A DNA stretch of 64,000 bases. It comes from Trichosphaerium sp. ATCC 40318. Taxonomy: Eukaryota; Discosea; Flabellinia; Trichosidae. Under the pieces are notes generated by a model, which was not told the origin of the DNA, searched no databases, and saw nothing but the letters and a program-made list of their open reading frames with translations. The DNA is taken from contig JALMLS010000228.1 of assembly GCA_038496445.1 (NCBI GenBank), positions 434,001-498,000 of the forward strand. Reading direction: 5' to 3'. The position numbers and the translations under genes are program-made. Positions 1 to 11,251 of the stretch are shown here, piece by piece; the stretch's first letter is position 1, and each line of letters begins with the position of its first letter.

Positions 1-62
1 CCTTGTGCCTTGCTATTTAGTCATTGAGTGCACTTAACTTGTAACGACATCGGTGTACGTAC

Positions 63-302
63 CTCTTCAAAGATGGAGTTTGCGCGAGAAATGACAGCAG
101 CCTCTTCACTTCCAGCGTTGGGTGCTAAATTCAGGGTCAGTGTTGCGCCTGTTGACACAAGTTGTGCACCAGGGGCACTACCAACTCCACCTGGGTTTAA
201 ACACGATGGTACATGCGTAGTGACGAAGCTTGTAAACGGTACAGCGCAAAAGCGGCAATTGAGTTCGTTTCTTGAAAGCTCATAAACAAGCACTACCAAC
301 AC
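63..302 (-). CDS. Possible partial exon of an edge gene, unknown product
   Basis: An open frame on the minus strand ends at 63 with GAAGAG followed by GTACGT, the donor type used by most genes here, so it may be an exon of a gene leaving the left edge. The frame has no ATG; an acceptor-like AG near 278 could be its start. The plus strand is also open over the same bases, with an ATG at 73 and a stop at 283-285. I cannot choose between the two readings and recognise neither product. Confidence 0.22.
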
Positions 303-645
303 GTTTGTTTACGCACGTAGTTGTCATTACGAACCCCAACTGTCGCTAGTTTAAAAAATTTTCAAAAGTATGCTCTACAAAAACATAATGCTCACAAATC
401 TCTCTTAATGCAGGTGCACGCGTTCGCGAATACAATTTTATTAAATTAAAGATAGAGGGGAAGAACGCTTCAGTGCTCATTAGTACGCTTTCTGTACTAC
501 CCATTATATCTGACAAACAACCCAGGCGAACATGAGTGGTCGACGTCGTATCGTGACAAGTGTCAAAATCTTCCGTTGATACCAAAAGTTCGCGCTCTTT
601 TTTCTTCCTTTCGTGTTTTTTTTAAAGTTCTTCTAACGTTTTTAA
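303..645. other. Short spacer, nothing recognised
   Basis: AT-rich spacer without a convincing frame. Near its end, TTCTAAC followed by TTTTTAAAAAG (about 630-649) looks like a branch point and acceptor. The next gene may therefore have an upstream first exon that I could not identify. Confidence 0.3.
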
Positions 646-649
646 AAAG

Positions 650-2981
650 GTGACTTCGTCTCGGCCAGTTGAACATAGTTCAAGATATGTAAAGTACCTA
701 TCAGGTTACTTTGGACCAACAGATTGGTTGTCACCTTGTAGTCAAGGAAAAGCAGGACTTAAGAGTACGTTGATCTCCTTTAAAGTGACAAGCTATTTAC
801 TAATTTTGACCCAAAGGCGTTATCGAATCTCAGACAGTTCCTGAGATTCCTGAGCTTAATGAACATATGGAAATGTATAATGCAATATCCGAGTACGAAT
901 AGAGTATGAATGCATAGACAAGTTGATCACGTGCATAGACATTTCAAAAACAAAAAAGCAAATGGCTTTGAACTTAAAGGTACGCGTATACTAGCGTCTT
1001 TTATTGTACAAGTCAAACTAATAATATAATAGCTTATATTGGTAATATGCGCATATGTTATCACATAGACGGTGGATGTAATTCGCAAGTTGAGGAGCAA
1101 TCAGCTATTGGTGTACGTAGATTTTGATTTCTAATATGTTTCAGTAACAGTGAGTGTAAGGCATTCCACTTCACACCAGTACCAAAAGCAAGGAAAGAAG
1201 TGAGTATTAAAAGTACGCAAAGTCTTAATGATGAGCGTAGTGACTAACATAAAAAGCTGATAAGGGAGTGCTCACATTCGTGACTAAATCTGGTGCTTGG
1301 ATGCTTGTTGGTCCAGATGCACAAATAATCGTAGGCGGTTTTTGATTTGGTTTTTTGTCTCCTTCCACGTGTACTTACGCAGAAAATAGTATCATTCTAT
1401 TAAAATATTAGGAGTATCTCTTGAGAACTCTAAGCATATATCTCATTATACAATGGTCTTTAGAACACAATCTAAACTTGGAAAGGTAAAGTAGCTAATT
1501 CCTCATTGTGGAATCTATTCTGACTTCTCTTTAGTATCTTATGCATTCAAGTGCTTGTCAACGTTCCCGAGAAGAAAAAAAGCTACTTAATGAATTCCGT
1601 AATGGCTCTACAAAAGATCGCACATATGAAGAACTTAAAACAAGAAGGCAAAATGGTACTCTTTTTTGACAGTGTACCATTTTTTTAAACAACATATTCT
1701 AGGACCACAACTTTACTACGATCCCAACGTTTTATTGCATAGGCTCAATAAACATATGATTATATCTGGGCCTATGTCGAGTACGCGAAGAGTAGAATTT
1801 AAGGAAGGTCAGAGATTTGTAAACGATAGAAATGCGCTTGTTGCAATGGGATTTCTTGTGAACCATATGTGTACGTCACAATGTTGCTATACACTGTTTA
1901 TTACTACTCAATAGTAGCTTTTTATTGTGTGAATATTCTTGAGCTAATAGTTAATTCCTACAGCAATGTTTCATGGACCTTCAAGTTCGTACGTTTTTCT
2001 TCTTCCATTTTTGTTTTAACATGTGTTAGTGGTAGCATGCTTTCCATTATTTTATCCAAACCAGGACATAGAGGGTCTTCATACTCTTTGTTTGATGGAA
2101 TAAACACAACTATTGTAATTGAAGGACAACAAAGAAATTTTGGTAGAGCTGGAGATGATCTCTGGGCGAACAAGTGGATGAAAAATAGTTTGAGAACACA
2201 AGAACGGATAAACTTTTTTATAGTCCAAAAGTACGTATACTAGCCCCTCTTTAATAATATTAACTTTATTACAGAATTTTAAATCCTCAGTCAAAGGACA
2301 ACAGCTTGGTAATCAAAGCAGAGTTTTTTCAATTGAAGGTGTTTTTCTCACTTTTTTCTTAGGTTTTGCAATATTTTTATTTGCATAAGTATGGCATGGC
2401 CAAAAATAAACATTGGTATTATGTATTCAAGAAGACGCCTTTAACTGCAAAAAAAGTGTGCACTCGACCTTACTATCAATGTCCTTGCTGTCAAGGAGTC
2501 CAGCCTGAAATCAACGGTACATCGTCTGCTTTGAAATTGTAGTATTAATTCTTTCTTTTAGCGCCTCCAAAAGACCTTGTGGACAGACCTAAGCCACAAC
2601 GAAAGAAAAGAAAAGCTAGTGGTCAGAAATTTAAAACGAGTTTCTTTTACGGTATTCCTGCTCCACAGGAACAGTGTCAACTCAAGAAGAGAAGAAAAAC
2701 AATACCTATCCAGAACGAAATAGCTGAATTACAATGGCCTTGTATGAGATATGTATCATCTATTACTTCGTCTCCTGCTGGCGATATACTACCATCATTT
2801 AAGTATATAGAGAGTTTCGTGACGGATTTTAATATCGAGGTACGTTACCTACACAAGAAATTACTCTAAAAGTCCTTAGGCTGCAAGAAATCCGCACAAC
2901 ACGAGATTTAGACATAGTATGCCAAAAGAAGGTGAAGCTCGTATGCTATTGCGAAAGGTGTACGGGAGCATTGTAATCTAA
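650..2981 (+). CDS. Multi-exon gene of unknown function with basic C-terminal region
   Basis: About a dozen exons can be chained in frame with GTACG-type donors, ending at TAA 2979-2981. Exon seams supported by phase include those at about 771/824, 960/1014, 1236/1281, 1640/1668, 1870/1965, 2002/2026, 2228/2275, 2514/2562 and 2838/2881. The product would be about 500 residues. The third quarter has a CPCC cysteine group just after the exon starting near 2364. It is followed by a strongly basic stretch (PQRKKRKA, then LKKRRK) that looks like a nuclear localisation signal. A nuclear, perhaps DNA-binding, role is only inference. The start codon was not found; an acceptor-like site precedes 650, so the first exon is probably upstream. 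I do not recognise the family. Confidence 0.5.
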
Positions 2982-3093
2982 TAAACTACACCTTCACGTC
3001 TATTAAAATAGAATTCAGTGAAATAAGTTAATATTAAATACTTTATTCACAGTTTGTACTGTAAAATTAACAAACGACAAGCTATAAATTGAT

Positions 3094-3947
3094 ATGAATG
3101 AGTATCATATTCTCGTAATGGGCCCTGCAGGCGTTGGAAAATCAGTAACAACAATACAACTAGTTCAAAATGTATTTCTAGACGAACGCGACCCAACCAT
3201 AGAAGATTCGTACGTATATAGCTGTTGTAACGTAAAAAGTCTGAAAACAGTCTAAAACAACTTTAAACCTCACTCACGGTAAGGTATCGCACGCAAGTCA
3301 TCATAGACAACGAACCTGCCTTGCTTGATATTCTTGATACAGCGGGCCATGAATGTCCGCGTGTATCGGTAATTTTATAACGTTTAAACAGCTGAATATT
3401 ATAACAGCAGGTTGTAGTATGTTCGAAATGGACGAGGCTTTATTTTAATGTACAGCACCACAGACAGACTATCATTTGAAAAGATACCAGACTATTTTGA
3501 CGAGGTTTACAGGTACCAGAACTAGTTTTTTTGTTAAAACTATCTTGATAGTTTCCACTATTTTCACTTAGTTAAAAGCAGCTGCTTGTGGTGGGTCTAG
3601 CCATTTGGTTGTAACCACAATATCACGTTGTTTGAGCTGTTAATGATAGTATTAATGAAAACAGGTTTTAACACTAAGTGTTTGTGTACAGGGCAAAAAG
3701 TCTAGAAAAATTCAGAATTCCTATTGTACTCGTGGGAAATAAAATAGATTTGGACGAAGATAGACAAGTAACAACAGAAGAAGGAAAGGAACTTGCACGA
3801 AAGCATGAATGTGCATTTTTTGAAGCATCTGCCAAAACACGTGTCAATGTTGAGGAACAGTTTTATGAACTTGTAAGAGAGATTTGTAAATTTGATAAAC
3901 TCAAAGCTTCAGTATCACGCAAACAGCGTGGATGTATTGTAATGTGA
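3094..3947 (+). CDS. Ras-type small GTPase with CAAX box
   Basis: Four exons (3094-3209, 3284-3368, 3418-3512, 3692-3947) give 183 residues. The product is a Ras-subfamily switch protein. It has a P-loop GPAGVGKS at residues 10-17, switch [14 protein letters not shown] at the start of switch II, NKID for guanine specificity, SAKT, and a C-terminal CIVM CAAX box for prenylation, so it should sit on the membrane. Two positions differ from standard Ras. The residue equivalent to Gly12 is Ala, and the DTAG is followed by His where Ras has Gln61. Switch II is also two or three residues short. These changes would be expected to slow GTP hydrolysis. The start ATG gives the normal Ras N-terminus [10 protein letters not shown]. 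The last intron is unusually long (179 bp). Confidence 0.92.
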
Positions 3948-4855
3948 TTAAAATATTGTTTAATAATTGCTTGTTTGTATAAAGATGCGGGCAACAACAA
4001 TATGATGGTAAGCTATGTATATTAAGTCCTTGTTGTAGTGATGTTAAACGACTGAAGTCAAGTCGAGTTGAGTCGACTGACTCGCCAAGTCGACTCAAAA
4101 TTTTGGCATCTGCTGACTTGGACTTGAAATGGCCTCAATTTCAGAAAAAATTATGAAAATACAGCGCCTAAGCACTTTGGTGGCATCACATTGGTGTGTC
4201 ACGTTACCGCTCACTCTATGTTGGTGCTGTGGCGCTTGTAGCGTATTCTCACAAAAAACTCATTGTTGTGAAAAATTAGAATTCTGAAAGGCTCAAAGGG
4301 AGTACCCTTTGACGTTCAAGTCGCCCAAGTCAGTAAGTCGATTTTTTTGGCGATGAGTATCCCTCACAATGGGTGAGTCACTCAGGTCTGTTTTAACCCT
4401 GACAGAAGCTTACTCACCATGCACAATCAACCACAATGAGCCCCAAAGTCAGTGTTGTCAAGTGCTGTAGATTGATAGTGTGAAAATAAACTAAACATGT
4501 GGTGACTCATGACTCAACGTTGATTTTAACCACAATTCGGGCATGTGACTGAACTAAAGTTGACTCACCACAGTGGTTAACCTAACGCTGTATGAGTACA
4601 ACCGGTGCACTGAGTCGAGCCAGTCGAAAGTCGACTCTTTAACACCACTCTTGTTGCTTCTACGAAAAGCTCTTGAAGACTGTGAACCATGACATATTGA
4701 TTGGTTGGACTTCACCACAAACACAACGAGCAGTAAAATGACATACAAATCATACCCTAAAGGATGGCTTGTGCTCTTTATTTTTGTGATGGCTTCAATA
4801 GTCAGACTAAAAGTGTAGAGGAGAAAAACATAATACTGTTGAATAGTGTTTATTG
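3948..4855. repeat. Intergenic DNA with degenerate AGTCGACT/GACTCA repeats
   Basis: No gene recognised. Variants of AGTCGACTC, CAAGTCAGTAAGTCG and TGACTCACCA recur at about 4050-4100, 4320-4390 and 4555-4635 in both orientations. The pattern is loose and could form hairpins. It may be an old inverted repeat; its role is unknown. Confidence 0.4.
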
Positions 4856-5270
4856 CTAAAACTTACAAAGTTTATAGAGCTCTACTTTCAATTGTTTGTA
4901 ATCAAGGTTACTGGCGCTATCCATACATGCCCTCCATGGCTTTAGAACTTTTTGCCATATTTTACGAAGCTTCGCAAGAAAATTTGGAGTATCCCTCTTC
5001 ACCCAATCATAGTAGGCAGTATCAATTCTATTCTTAACGTGTTTTGCTGAAAACATGTATACGAAAACTGCAACAAAGGCCATCAAATCGTCTTTTTTTT
5101 CATAGAATATTGTTGATGACATGTCTGTTCCAGTAACATGCAAATGAGGAGTAAACTTCCATCCCTCACCTACTACTTTTTTTTCATTTATGTATGTAGC
5201 ACTTCCCCAACCGACTAACCTGTAGTCTCCTTTTCCGAAGGTCTTCATTATAGCTGAATTTGTTATATTT
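4856..5270 (-). pseudogene. Isolated C-lobe exon of K-family pseudokinase
   Basis: An acceptor (TTGCAG) precedes this open exon, which matches the last exon of the K-family kinases from the catalytic loop to the C-terminus. The loop reads RNITNSAIM where active members have RDISASNIM, and the DWG motif is replaced by GWG. Both metal and catalytic aspartates are therefore missing. The downstream landmarks KFTPHL, DDL and a WRACMD helix are preserved. No upstream kinase exons were found, since another gene begins about 100 bp away. It is either a fragment left by duplication or the 3' end of a gene whose other exons are unrecognisable. Confidence 0.6.
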
Positions 5271-5366
5271 CTGCAATAAAAATAGCCGAGTGTAACTTAC
5301 AGCTTACAAGTTTTTTTAATCTGTTAGCTTTTGCTTAATTTGTGGATAAGAAAATTACACATTTCT

Positions 5367-7286
5367 TTACAGAGATCCATCCTTATGCGTATTGTGTTCA
5401 GACATGTAATCATTGATTATTTCTATATAAGATCTGGTTGGATTTGGATGTAAAGGGTCTGTCAACGCAGCCCATAATCCAAAAGGTACTAATACAGATT
5501 TAACAAAATGTGAGAAAAATAAAAGAAAATAATACCTGCTATAACACAAACACCGGCAGCAAGAAACATCATCCTTGATCGAAACTTCCCAGAAGGAGCA
5601 TTTACAACAACATGCATGCCAACTGTCTGGAGCACAAAAAGAGGACTCCAATAGACAACACCTCTACAAATAGTTGTCAGTTTTGATTGATTCAAAAAAA
5701 TCAAAAAAATGAATTGAGGTGAGAAGATGCTTGTTCAGCTGGAACGTTATGATACATACCTTGCTACACTCCAGAAACAAGCATAACTCAAATGTGCTAG
5801 TACCAAATATATCCCGTAAGGTCCAAAGGTATAAAATAAGATTTTGTAGAGAAAAAGACCAGTAAGGTATGTTACAAAATTAACAATGTTTGCGCTCAAG
5901 AAAGGGACCCAATAAGCAATCTTTAAGTACTAAAAGAAATAATCAGAGCAATATGATGTATAACTTAAATTCTAATAGCAGCTAAGTCAAGAAGTGTCAG
6001 ATGAGCACACGCATACAACAGGCTCAATAATGACAATCAAATCATGTAGAGTCATTTGATTGGAAAATGAAGCTGGCGTCCATCGCAACACTTTTTGACT
6101 ACAACCTGACACTCTTTGATATTTAACATACTTGCATATGGCGTTCTTTGACTCCTATAGATCTGAATATAGCTCCAGGTGCTTCTGCACATGTGTTTAG
6201 TATATCTATAGCCACATCATCTATTTTCCTGTATTGATGCATTGTAATACACCTTTACTAAAGTCAGAACAAGACCAACAAAATACAAAAACGTTACCAA
6301 GATAGTACGAAGCATATCACAGACGCATAGAAAATATGAGTTGAAAACTTCTCAGATGCCGCTTGACGGTCGCGGATCCTATTTCTTTCAGTATCCTTTT
6401 TACTAGAACAGACATTGGTAATGTAAACGTTAGCGGACCATTGTTACTTTACGCTATGTTTCTCTTTTTCAAATACTATTATTTTTTCTCTAATTTGTTC
6501 ATTGGCCAATTTATCTTCTCTGGTTCTCCTTCTAAGGCTATACATGTATTAGAGTATATGAATAGTTTAACAAGGGTACAGATTATTTTCTTTAGATATA
6601 AGAACACCACTCTCCCTATTTTCAAAATTATTTTTCTATTGTGTCAAATATGTAAATCATTTACCTTTCTATTTCTAGCACTCTATCATTATACTTCAGG
6701 TCCTCCTCTAGATCTTCAGCACTTATAATATTTTGTATAGCCTTTATAAGAAGCTTCGCACGTTTCTCTATGCACAAAAAGCATAAGCTCTTAACAACTA
6801 CAAAAAACCAAAACTACTCAAAAACCATTCGCCGTTATTACCTGGATCTTGAACAGTGTTTATTTTATTAGCAAGTTCTTCAGGTAATGTTATATTTGCT
6901 AAATCAACTCTACTCATCGGCATACTGGAGTTCTCTTGTGGTACTAATGTTGATGGATTACCCTCTGCCTCTTCCTTTTGCATTTTATTTATCATTGCGT
7001 TTTGGGTTTTTATAGCCCAATCTAAACGTGTGAGTGAGAAAGTCTGGAGGTTTTTCTTTGTTCAGTAAAGTAACGTACTGCTGTACCATGTAGACATAGT
7101 TTCTATAAGACTAAGTGCCACAATAAAGGCTTGATGTGTCAGCTATGTTATACACGAATAGACCAACCTCTTACCTACTGCTACAATAACCATAGCTCTT
7201 TGCTCTTGTGTATTTGGATTATCCAATTCTCTAGGTGGCAAGCTACTGACAACATGAACATCTTTAGGTCCTAAGGGCCATGTCAT
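5367..7286 (-). CDS. Multi-exon polytopic membrane protein, family not recognised
   Basis: Starting at ATG 7286 (MTWPLGPKDVHV), exons chain through a charged, partly coiled region (EEAEGNPS, EDLEEDLKYNDR, RRRTREDK). A second half starts near 6240 (KIDDVAIDILNTC) and ends in several hydrophobic helices, for example WVPFLSANIVNFV, TFGPYGIYLVLAH and MMFLAAGVCVIA. The stop is TAA at 5367-5369. Several seams fit well, for instance 5753/5682 and 5538/5488. The junction near 6130-6170 needs a frame change that I could not resolve, so the model could be two genes or contain an error. The hydrophobic helices indicate a membrane protein; function is unknown. Confidence 0.5.
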
Positions 7287-7327
7287 TTTTTAAACAGTAA
7301 AATAACAAAGCAGGTAACTGATGCCAT

Positions 7328-8308
7328 TCACACTGCGCCACAGCACGAAAACTCATACGCACCTATTTTTTTTTTGATAGCACTAAAAAAAGGTACAACA
7401 TAATCAATAAGTTTATGTTGCCTTTTGTCCCATTTTTCGTTTGCTCGTTCGATAACCCGGGAAGTTATTTCGTCAGTAGTGTTATCGCGTGTTATCTCAT
7501 GTTTCGCAAAGTCTGATATGAATATATACGTAGCCTCGCTCAGTATAACGCTCTCTCCATCATCTTCTCTTCTTGGTTCAATATGATCAAGGAAGTCTTG
7601 AAAGATTGCGATAACTTCTGGATGAAAAACCTGTAATTGAACGTAAAAACAGTCAATAAACAATGAAAAGAGGGTTTGTTTTGGCGAAGTAAACGATTAA
7701 ACAGCGCGAGTGTAAGGCTAATTTAATGCGGTTTCTATGAAAGGTATTTCAAATATCGTACCTCAGCATTATCAAGTACAATGACAGATGCAGGACATTT
7801 TTTAAGTTGTGACAATAGCTTTTTGTTTAGCCGTGTTCGAGTTGCATAAGTGTCACCTCGATGCAATGAAAATACGCGCCCTGAAAGTTGCAGAACTCCA
7901 TTAATGCGTGAATGTGCCTTGAATAAACCTTTTGTGATTGACGTCGCTGCTAACGTCTTTCCAACACCGCTGTCGCCTACAAAATGCATAGATAGAGGTC
8001 GTTGTTTGGTTTTAGCTTTAAACGCATTCATTATCATCTGAATAGCCTTTGGTTGCCCAAAAACATTGTTTTGGAGACTCTCCTTGATTGCATCAATGTC
8101 TAGAGCGTAATTAGCTTATTTCGACGTTTTAGGGTGCCAGTACCATTTCTTGCGCATGGATCATAGCCCGTAAGCTTATAAAATGTCTTCAAATAGCTAC
8201 CGGAGCCTTTGTGATTGTTACAGGTCAATACAGTCATACAGATAAACGAGTACCTAGTACGCTCGTTGCGCATAACGCTAACACCAATATTGTGAGAAAT
8301 GCTTTCAT
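7328..8308 (-). CDS. Torsin-like AAA+ ATPase T1, C-terminally short
   Basis: Four exons (8254-8308, 8144-8206, 7762-8099, 7328-7630) give 252 residues. Exon 1 encodes a signal peptide (MKAFLTILVLALCATSVLG), so the product should enter the ER lumen or be secreted, as torsins do. FGQPKAIQMI and Walker A GDSGVGKT follow. Walker B is VIVLDNAE: the expected second acidic residue is Asn, whereas paralogue T2 has LDDAE. The HPEVIAIFQDFLDH and ATYIFISD segments match the torsin core. Compared with T2 the protein stops soon after the IDYVVPFF helix and lacks about 110 C-terminal residues. With the Asn in Walker B it may be weakly active or inactive. It lies 431 bp downstream of K1 on the same strand. 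Confidence 0.75.
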
Positions 8309-8430
8309 TTAGAGTAAGTTTCGAAGAACAAACGTATTTTTGCAGTCAGTTGAAATCGCTTTGAGTAACTCATATTTATGTATTGTTCTCGAGAACATGA
8401 AAGCATGAATGTAGCGTTCTGAGCTTACAT

Positions 8431-8476
8431 GCCTAAATAGGAGATATTCTCACCATACTCAAACAAGAAATTCCAA
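8431..8476 (-). promoter_or_regulatory. Conserved block upstream of torsin gene T1
   Basis: A block containing CATGCCTAAATAGGAGATA and continuing ATTCTCACCATACT lies about 125 bp upstream of the T1 start. A nearly identical block stands at a similar distance from T2 (13899-13944), and two more copies lie upstream of relic T3. Its conservation outside coding sequence suggests a promoter or 5' UTR element, or simply recent duplication. Confidence 0.5.
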
Positions 8477-8738
8477 CAACACAAATCAACTCCGAACTAG
8501 TGCCCGTATGCTGTTACAAAGGCGGTTACAAAGGCTTTCGGGGGGAGTTCTCCAATAAAGTTGCTTGCCTGGAAGTTTTTTTGTTATAATTTTAGCCACC
8601 AGCTAGCAATTGTTCCATTGGTTACAACCAAATATTTAAAGAGGAATTCTTCCCAGGCTATAACGTATTGAGCTAAAGGAAATGCTTGATTAAAGCCGTT
8701 TATTTACAATCACTAATTACGTATGTTTTTACTTTTGC

Positions 8739-11251
8739 TCAGGTGAGTACTGTACTGCATGTACAAAGAGAAGAGAACTCACTACAATCCTTACAGCGCT
8801 CAGTGTTACCTGAAATACAATCAACCATTTCCTTTAAAAGACCTTTGTAGTCTGTTACATTAGCTAGTTCCATACAACGTTTCCACTTTTGAGGCAGCAC
8901 TTTCGCCCATGCCCTTCCAAGCTCTTCAGATTGTGTTGTTTTCATCGATATAATGCGAGTAGTATTTGCTTGAAGTAAACCATGATACGCCAAATCTATT
9001 TTTAACTTGTTGCTATTAGGTAGATGGAAGTATGCCATCACTAAAACAAACGAGTATAAATCGTCCTTTGGTGTGTAGGTATGAGTTGGAAGGTCGCACT
9101 TGCACCATTCTTTGTATAGTTGTGGAGCAAACTTCATACCACCGCTTATCACTATGGGCTCTATGTTTGTTGTAGCAGCTCCCCAATCAATTAACATATA
9201 TCGTGGTTCGTCTTCTTCTGAAGCTTCTGGTAACAGCATAATATTAGAAGCAGAAATGTCTCTTTTAAATGAAGCGTTAACAGATGGCCAATATTATGTA
9301 AACAATGTACCTGTGAACGACACCTTTATTGTGAACAAGCTCAAGAGTCGAGATTATTTGTTTTGCGAGTAATACAAAATCAAATGTGACATCTTTACGG
9401 CTTTGACAAATACAATCCATTCCAAATCCAACTCCCGGAACTACTCCAGCCTTTATAAAAAAATAGAGCAATCAGAAGTAGCTTTAAACGTTAGAACGTA
9501 CAACTGTTGGAACACCAGGAATGCCTTTGAGAAGTTCCAGTATCCGTGTTTCACGATCCAACTTGGGCTGTACTCGATCAGTCATATCCCCAATGTACTC
9601 TTTGAATGCTATAAACTTTGGAGGCTCATTATTTGGCGAATAAATCATGTACACTGTGCCATAAGCACCCAATCCAAGTACTTTTCGTGGTACACATGAG
9701 AATCCGTTGATTTTAAACACTTTTGAATTGTATCCAAGATCCCCAAGTTTGTAGTTTAATAAACTTACCAATTGCTTTAATCCATCACCAGGAGCACTTG
9801 ATTCAATCAAGTATTGTTCATGAGTTGCATAATACACTGTTTCAAGCTTACCCCTGAGAGTCATTTTGAAGAATCGTATTTTCTTGTAGTTCTGAAGAAT
9901 ACCATACACAAAGGTACGTCGAGGTTGGGCTTTTAGAAGGGTTTTCATGTTACTCCATATCATTCCTATGTCGTGTGTGGTGAATTGAGCTAATTAACTA
10001 TAAGCTATGGTTAAATTGAGTCGAGTCAGTACCATTCCCTTCCAATATCTCCCAAGCTAAAACATGATGACACAATGTATAATCTCGTTCACCACAAAAG
10101 GGTATAGCTCTTTCTGTTATTCGAAAACATGGTGGATTGAACGATTTGGCATCTGGAACGACATTTGCACGAATATTTGGACAAACATCACGGCGTGATA
10201 TAAATGATGCAAACTGGGTACGAAATTCATCAAGAGGAGATGATTTGAGCTTTAATATCGTTGTTTGAAACTTTTGACAAGCTTCTTTGTGTTCTTTAGA
10301 GTTTTCAGGAAAACAAAATGAGTGTCGTATCTCTATGCGTTCATCCAATGCATTTGCAATAGCAGGATACCCTTGCAAATATTGAGTCAAAACAAAAATA
10401 AAAAGTTGTAATACCCCGTATCGTTTTCTGACTCAAAGATACATCTCTGAATGAGTGCATTAGTCGCAGGTACAAGTGCGTGTTCTTGTTTTCCATCGCC
10501 CTATGACGTTTGTATTCAGCGTTGATATCTTCTTCCTGCCGACGTTGTCTTTTTAAATGAAGATCAATTTTACGTTGGTTTGAAGCATCTATCTTTGTGT
10601 TTTCAGCAATTTGCGCTGTGTTTTGGGCAATTTGCGCTTCGTTTTTTGCAATTTCAGCAGCCATTTCTTTTCGAACCTGGTCCTTCATTTGTGCTTTGAG
10701 GGTAGAAGATACAATAGAATTAAAGTACGCAAGTAGAGATTCAAGGTCACGTCTACTACTTGGGGGTTGGGATATGATAATGCTACCTTCAGCTACTGTG
10801 TTAACAGCAGATAAATGCGGCCTATCTAATTGTGGAGCTAGAACAAGCGTTATTAAATAGGGTCAATGTAAGATGGAGGATAATTAAGGATGGACGTGCC
10901 TGTGGTTTTGGTACAAGCGTCAAATACCAAATCGATAAGTGCTGGCTTATGCGGAATATCAGTAACATTGACATTACACTCAATTGCCATTGCTTTGAGC
11001 TCGTTGCTAGAGAATTTGTTCAATTGCTTCTTGGTCAAAGCAACACCCGTTGTGTCCTGCTTGGCTGTCAGGATACCTTACAATTATCATAAACTAACCT
11101 TGTTTTTGATGTGCGCAGCGACAATCATGCCAACAAGTGCTGTCTTACGCAAACCCTTTGTAACAGCTATTTTACACCGAGACGCCCAGGTCGTTAGCTC
11201 TTTGATGGTGAACTTGTGGAATTGTTTCTTGTTTAATAGAGCTGTAGTCAT
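8739..11251 (-). CDS. K1: SAP-repeat/FunK1-Crinkler-like protein kinase
   Basis: Seven exons (11099-11251, 10900-11059, 10415-10837, 10033-10371, 9502-9989, 9311-9450, 8739-9261) give 741 residues in a continuous frame. Exons 1 and 2 each encode a helix-extension-helix repeat resembling SAP domains (KKQFHKFTIKELT..., KKQLNKFSSNELK...), which usually bind nucleic acid. Exon 3 is basic and coiled (KRQRRQEED, EYKRHRAMENKN). Exon 4 is a conserved linker (GYPAIANA...). Exons 5-7 form a kinase: G-loop GLGAYGTVY near residue 464, Lys in AFKEY, HRDISASNIM across the exon 6/7 seam, and DWGAA in place of DFG. All catalytic residues are present. The YGILQN...FFKM segment before the G-loop recalls fungal FunK1 and Crinkler effector kinases; that assignment is inference. 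Intron 2 is GC-AG. Confidence 0.82.

Noticed and set aside
6363-6728. Plus-strand hydrophobic frame of 121 codons
   Set aside because: It is antisense to exons and T-rich introns of the minus-strand membrane-protein gene, which has better splice-site support.
8100-8143. A TAA in T1 where T2 has TAT, looking like a nonsense mutation
   Set aside because: The codon lies in an intron (GTACTGG...CTCTAG) shared by both copies. The real frame joins the signal-peptide exons to the ATPase exon and is open in T1.
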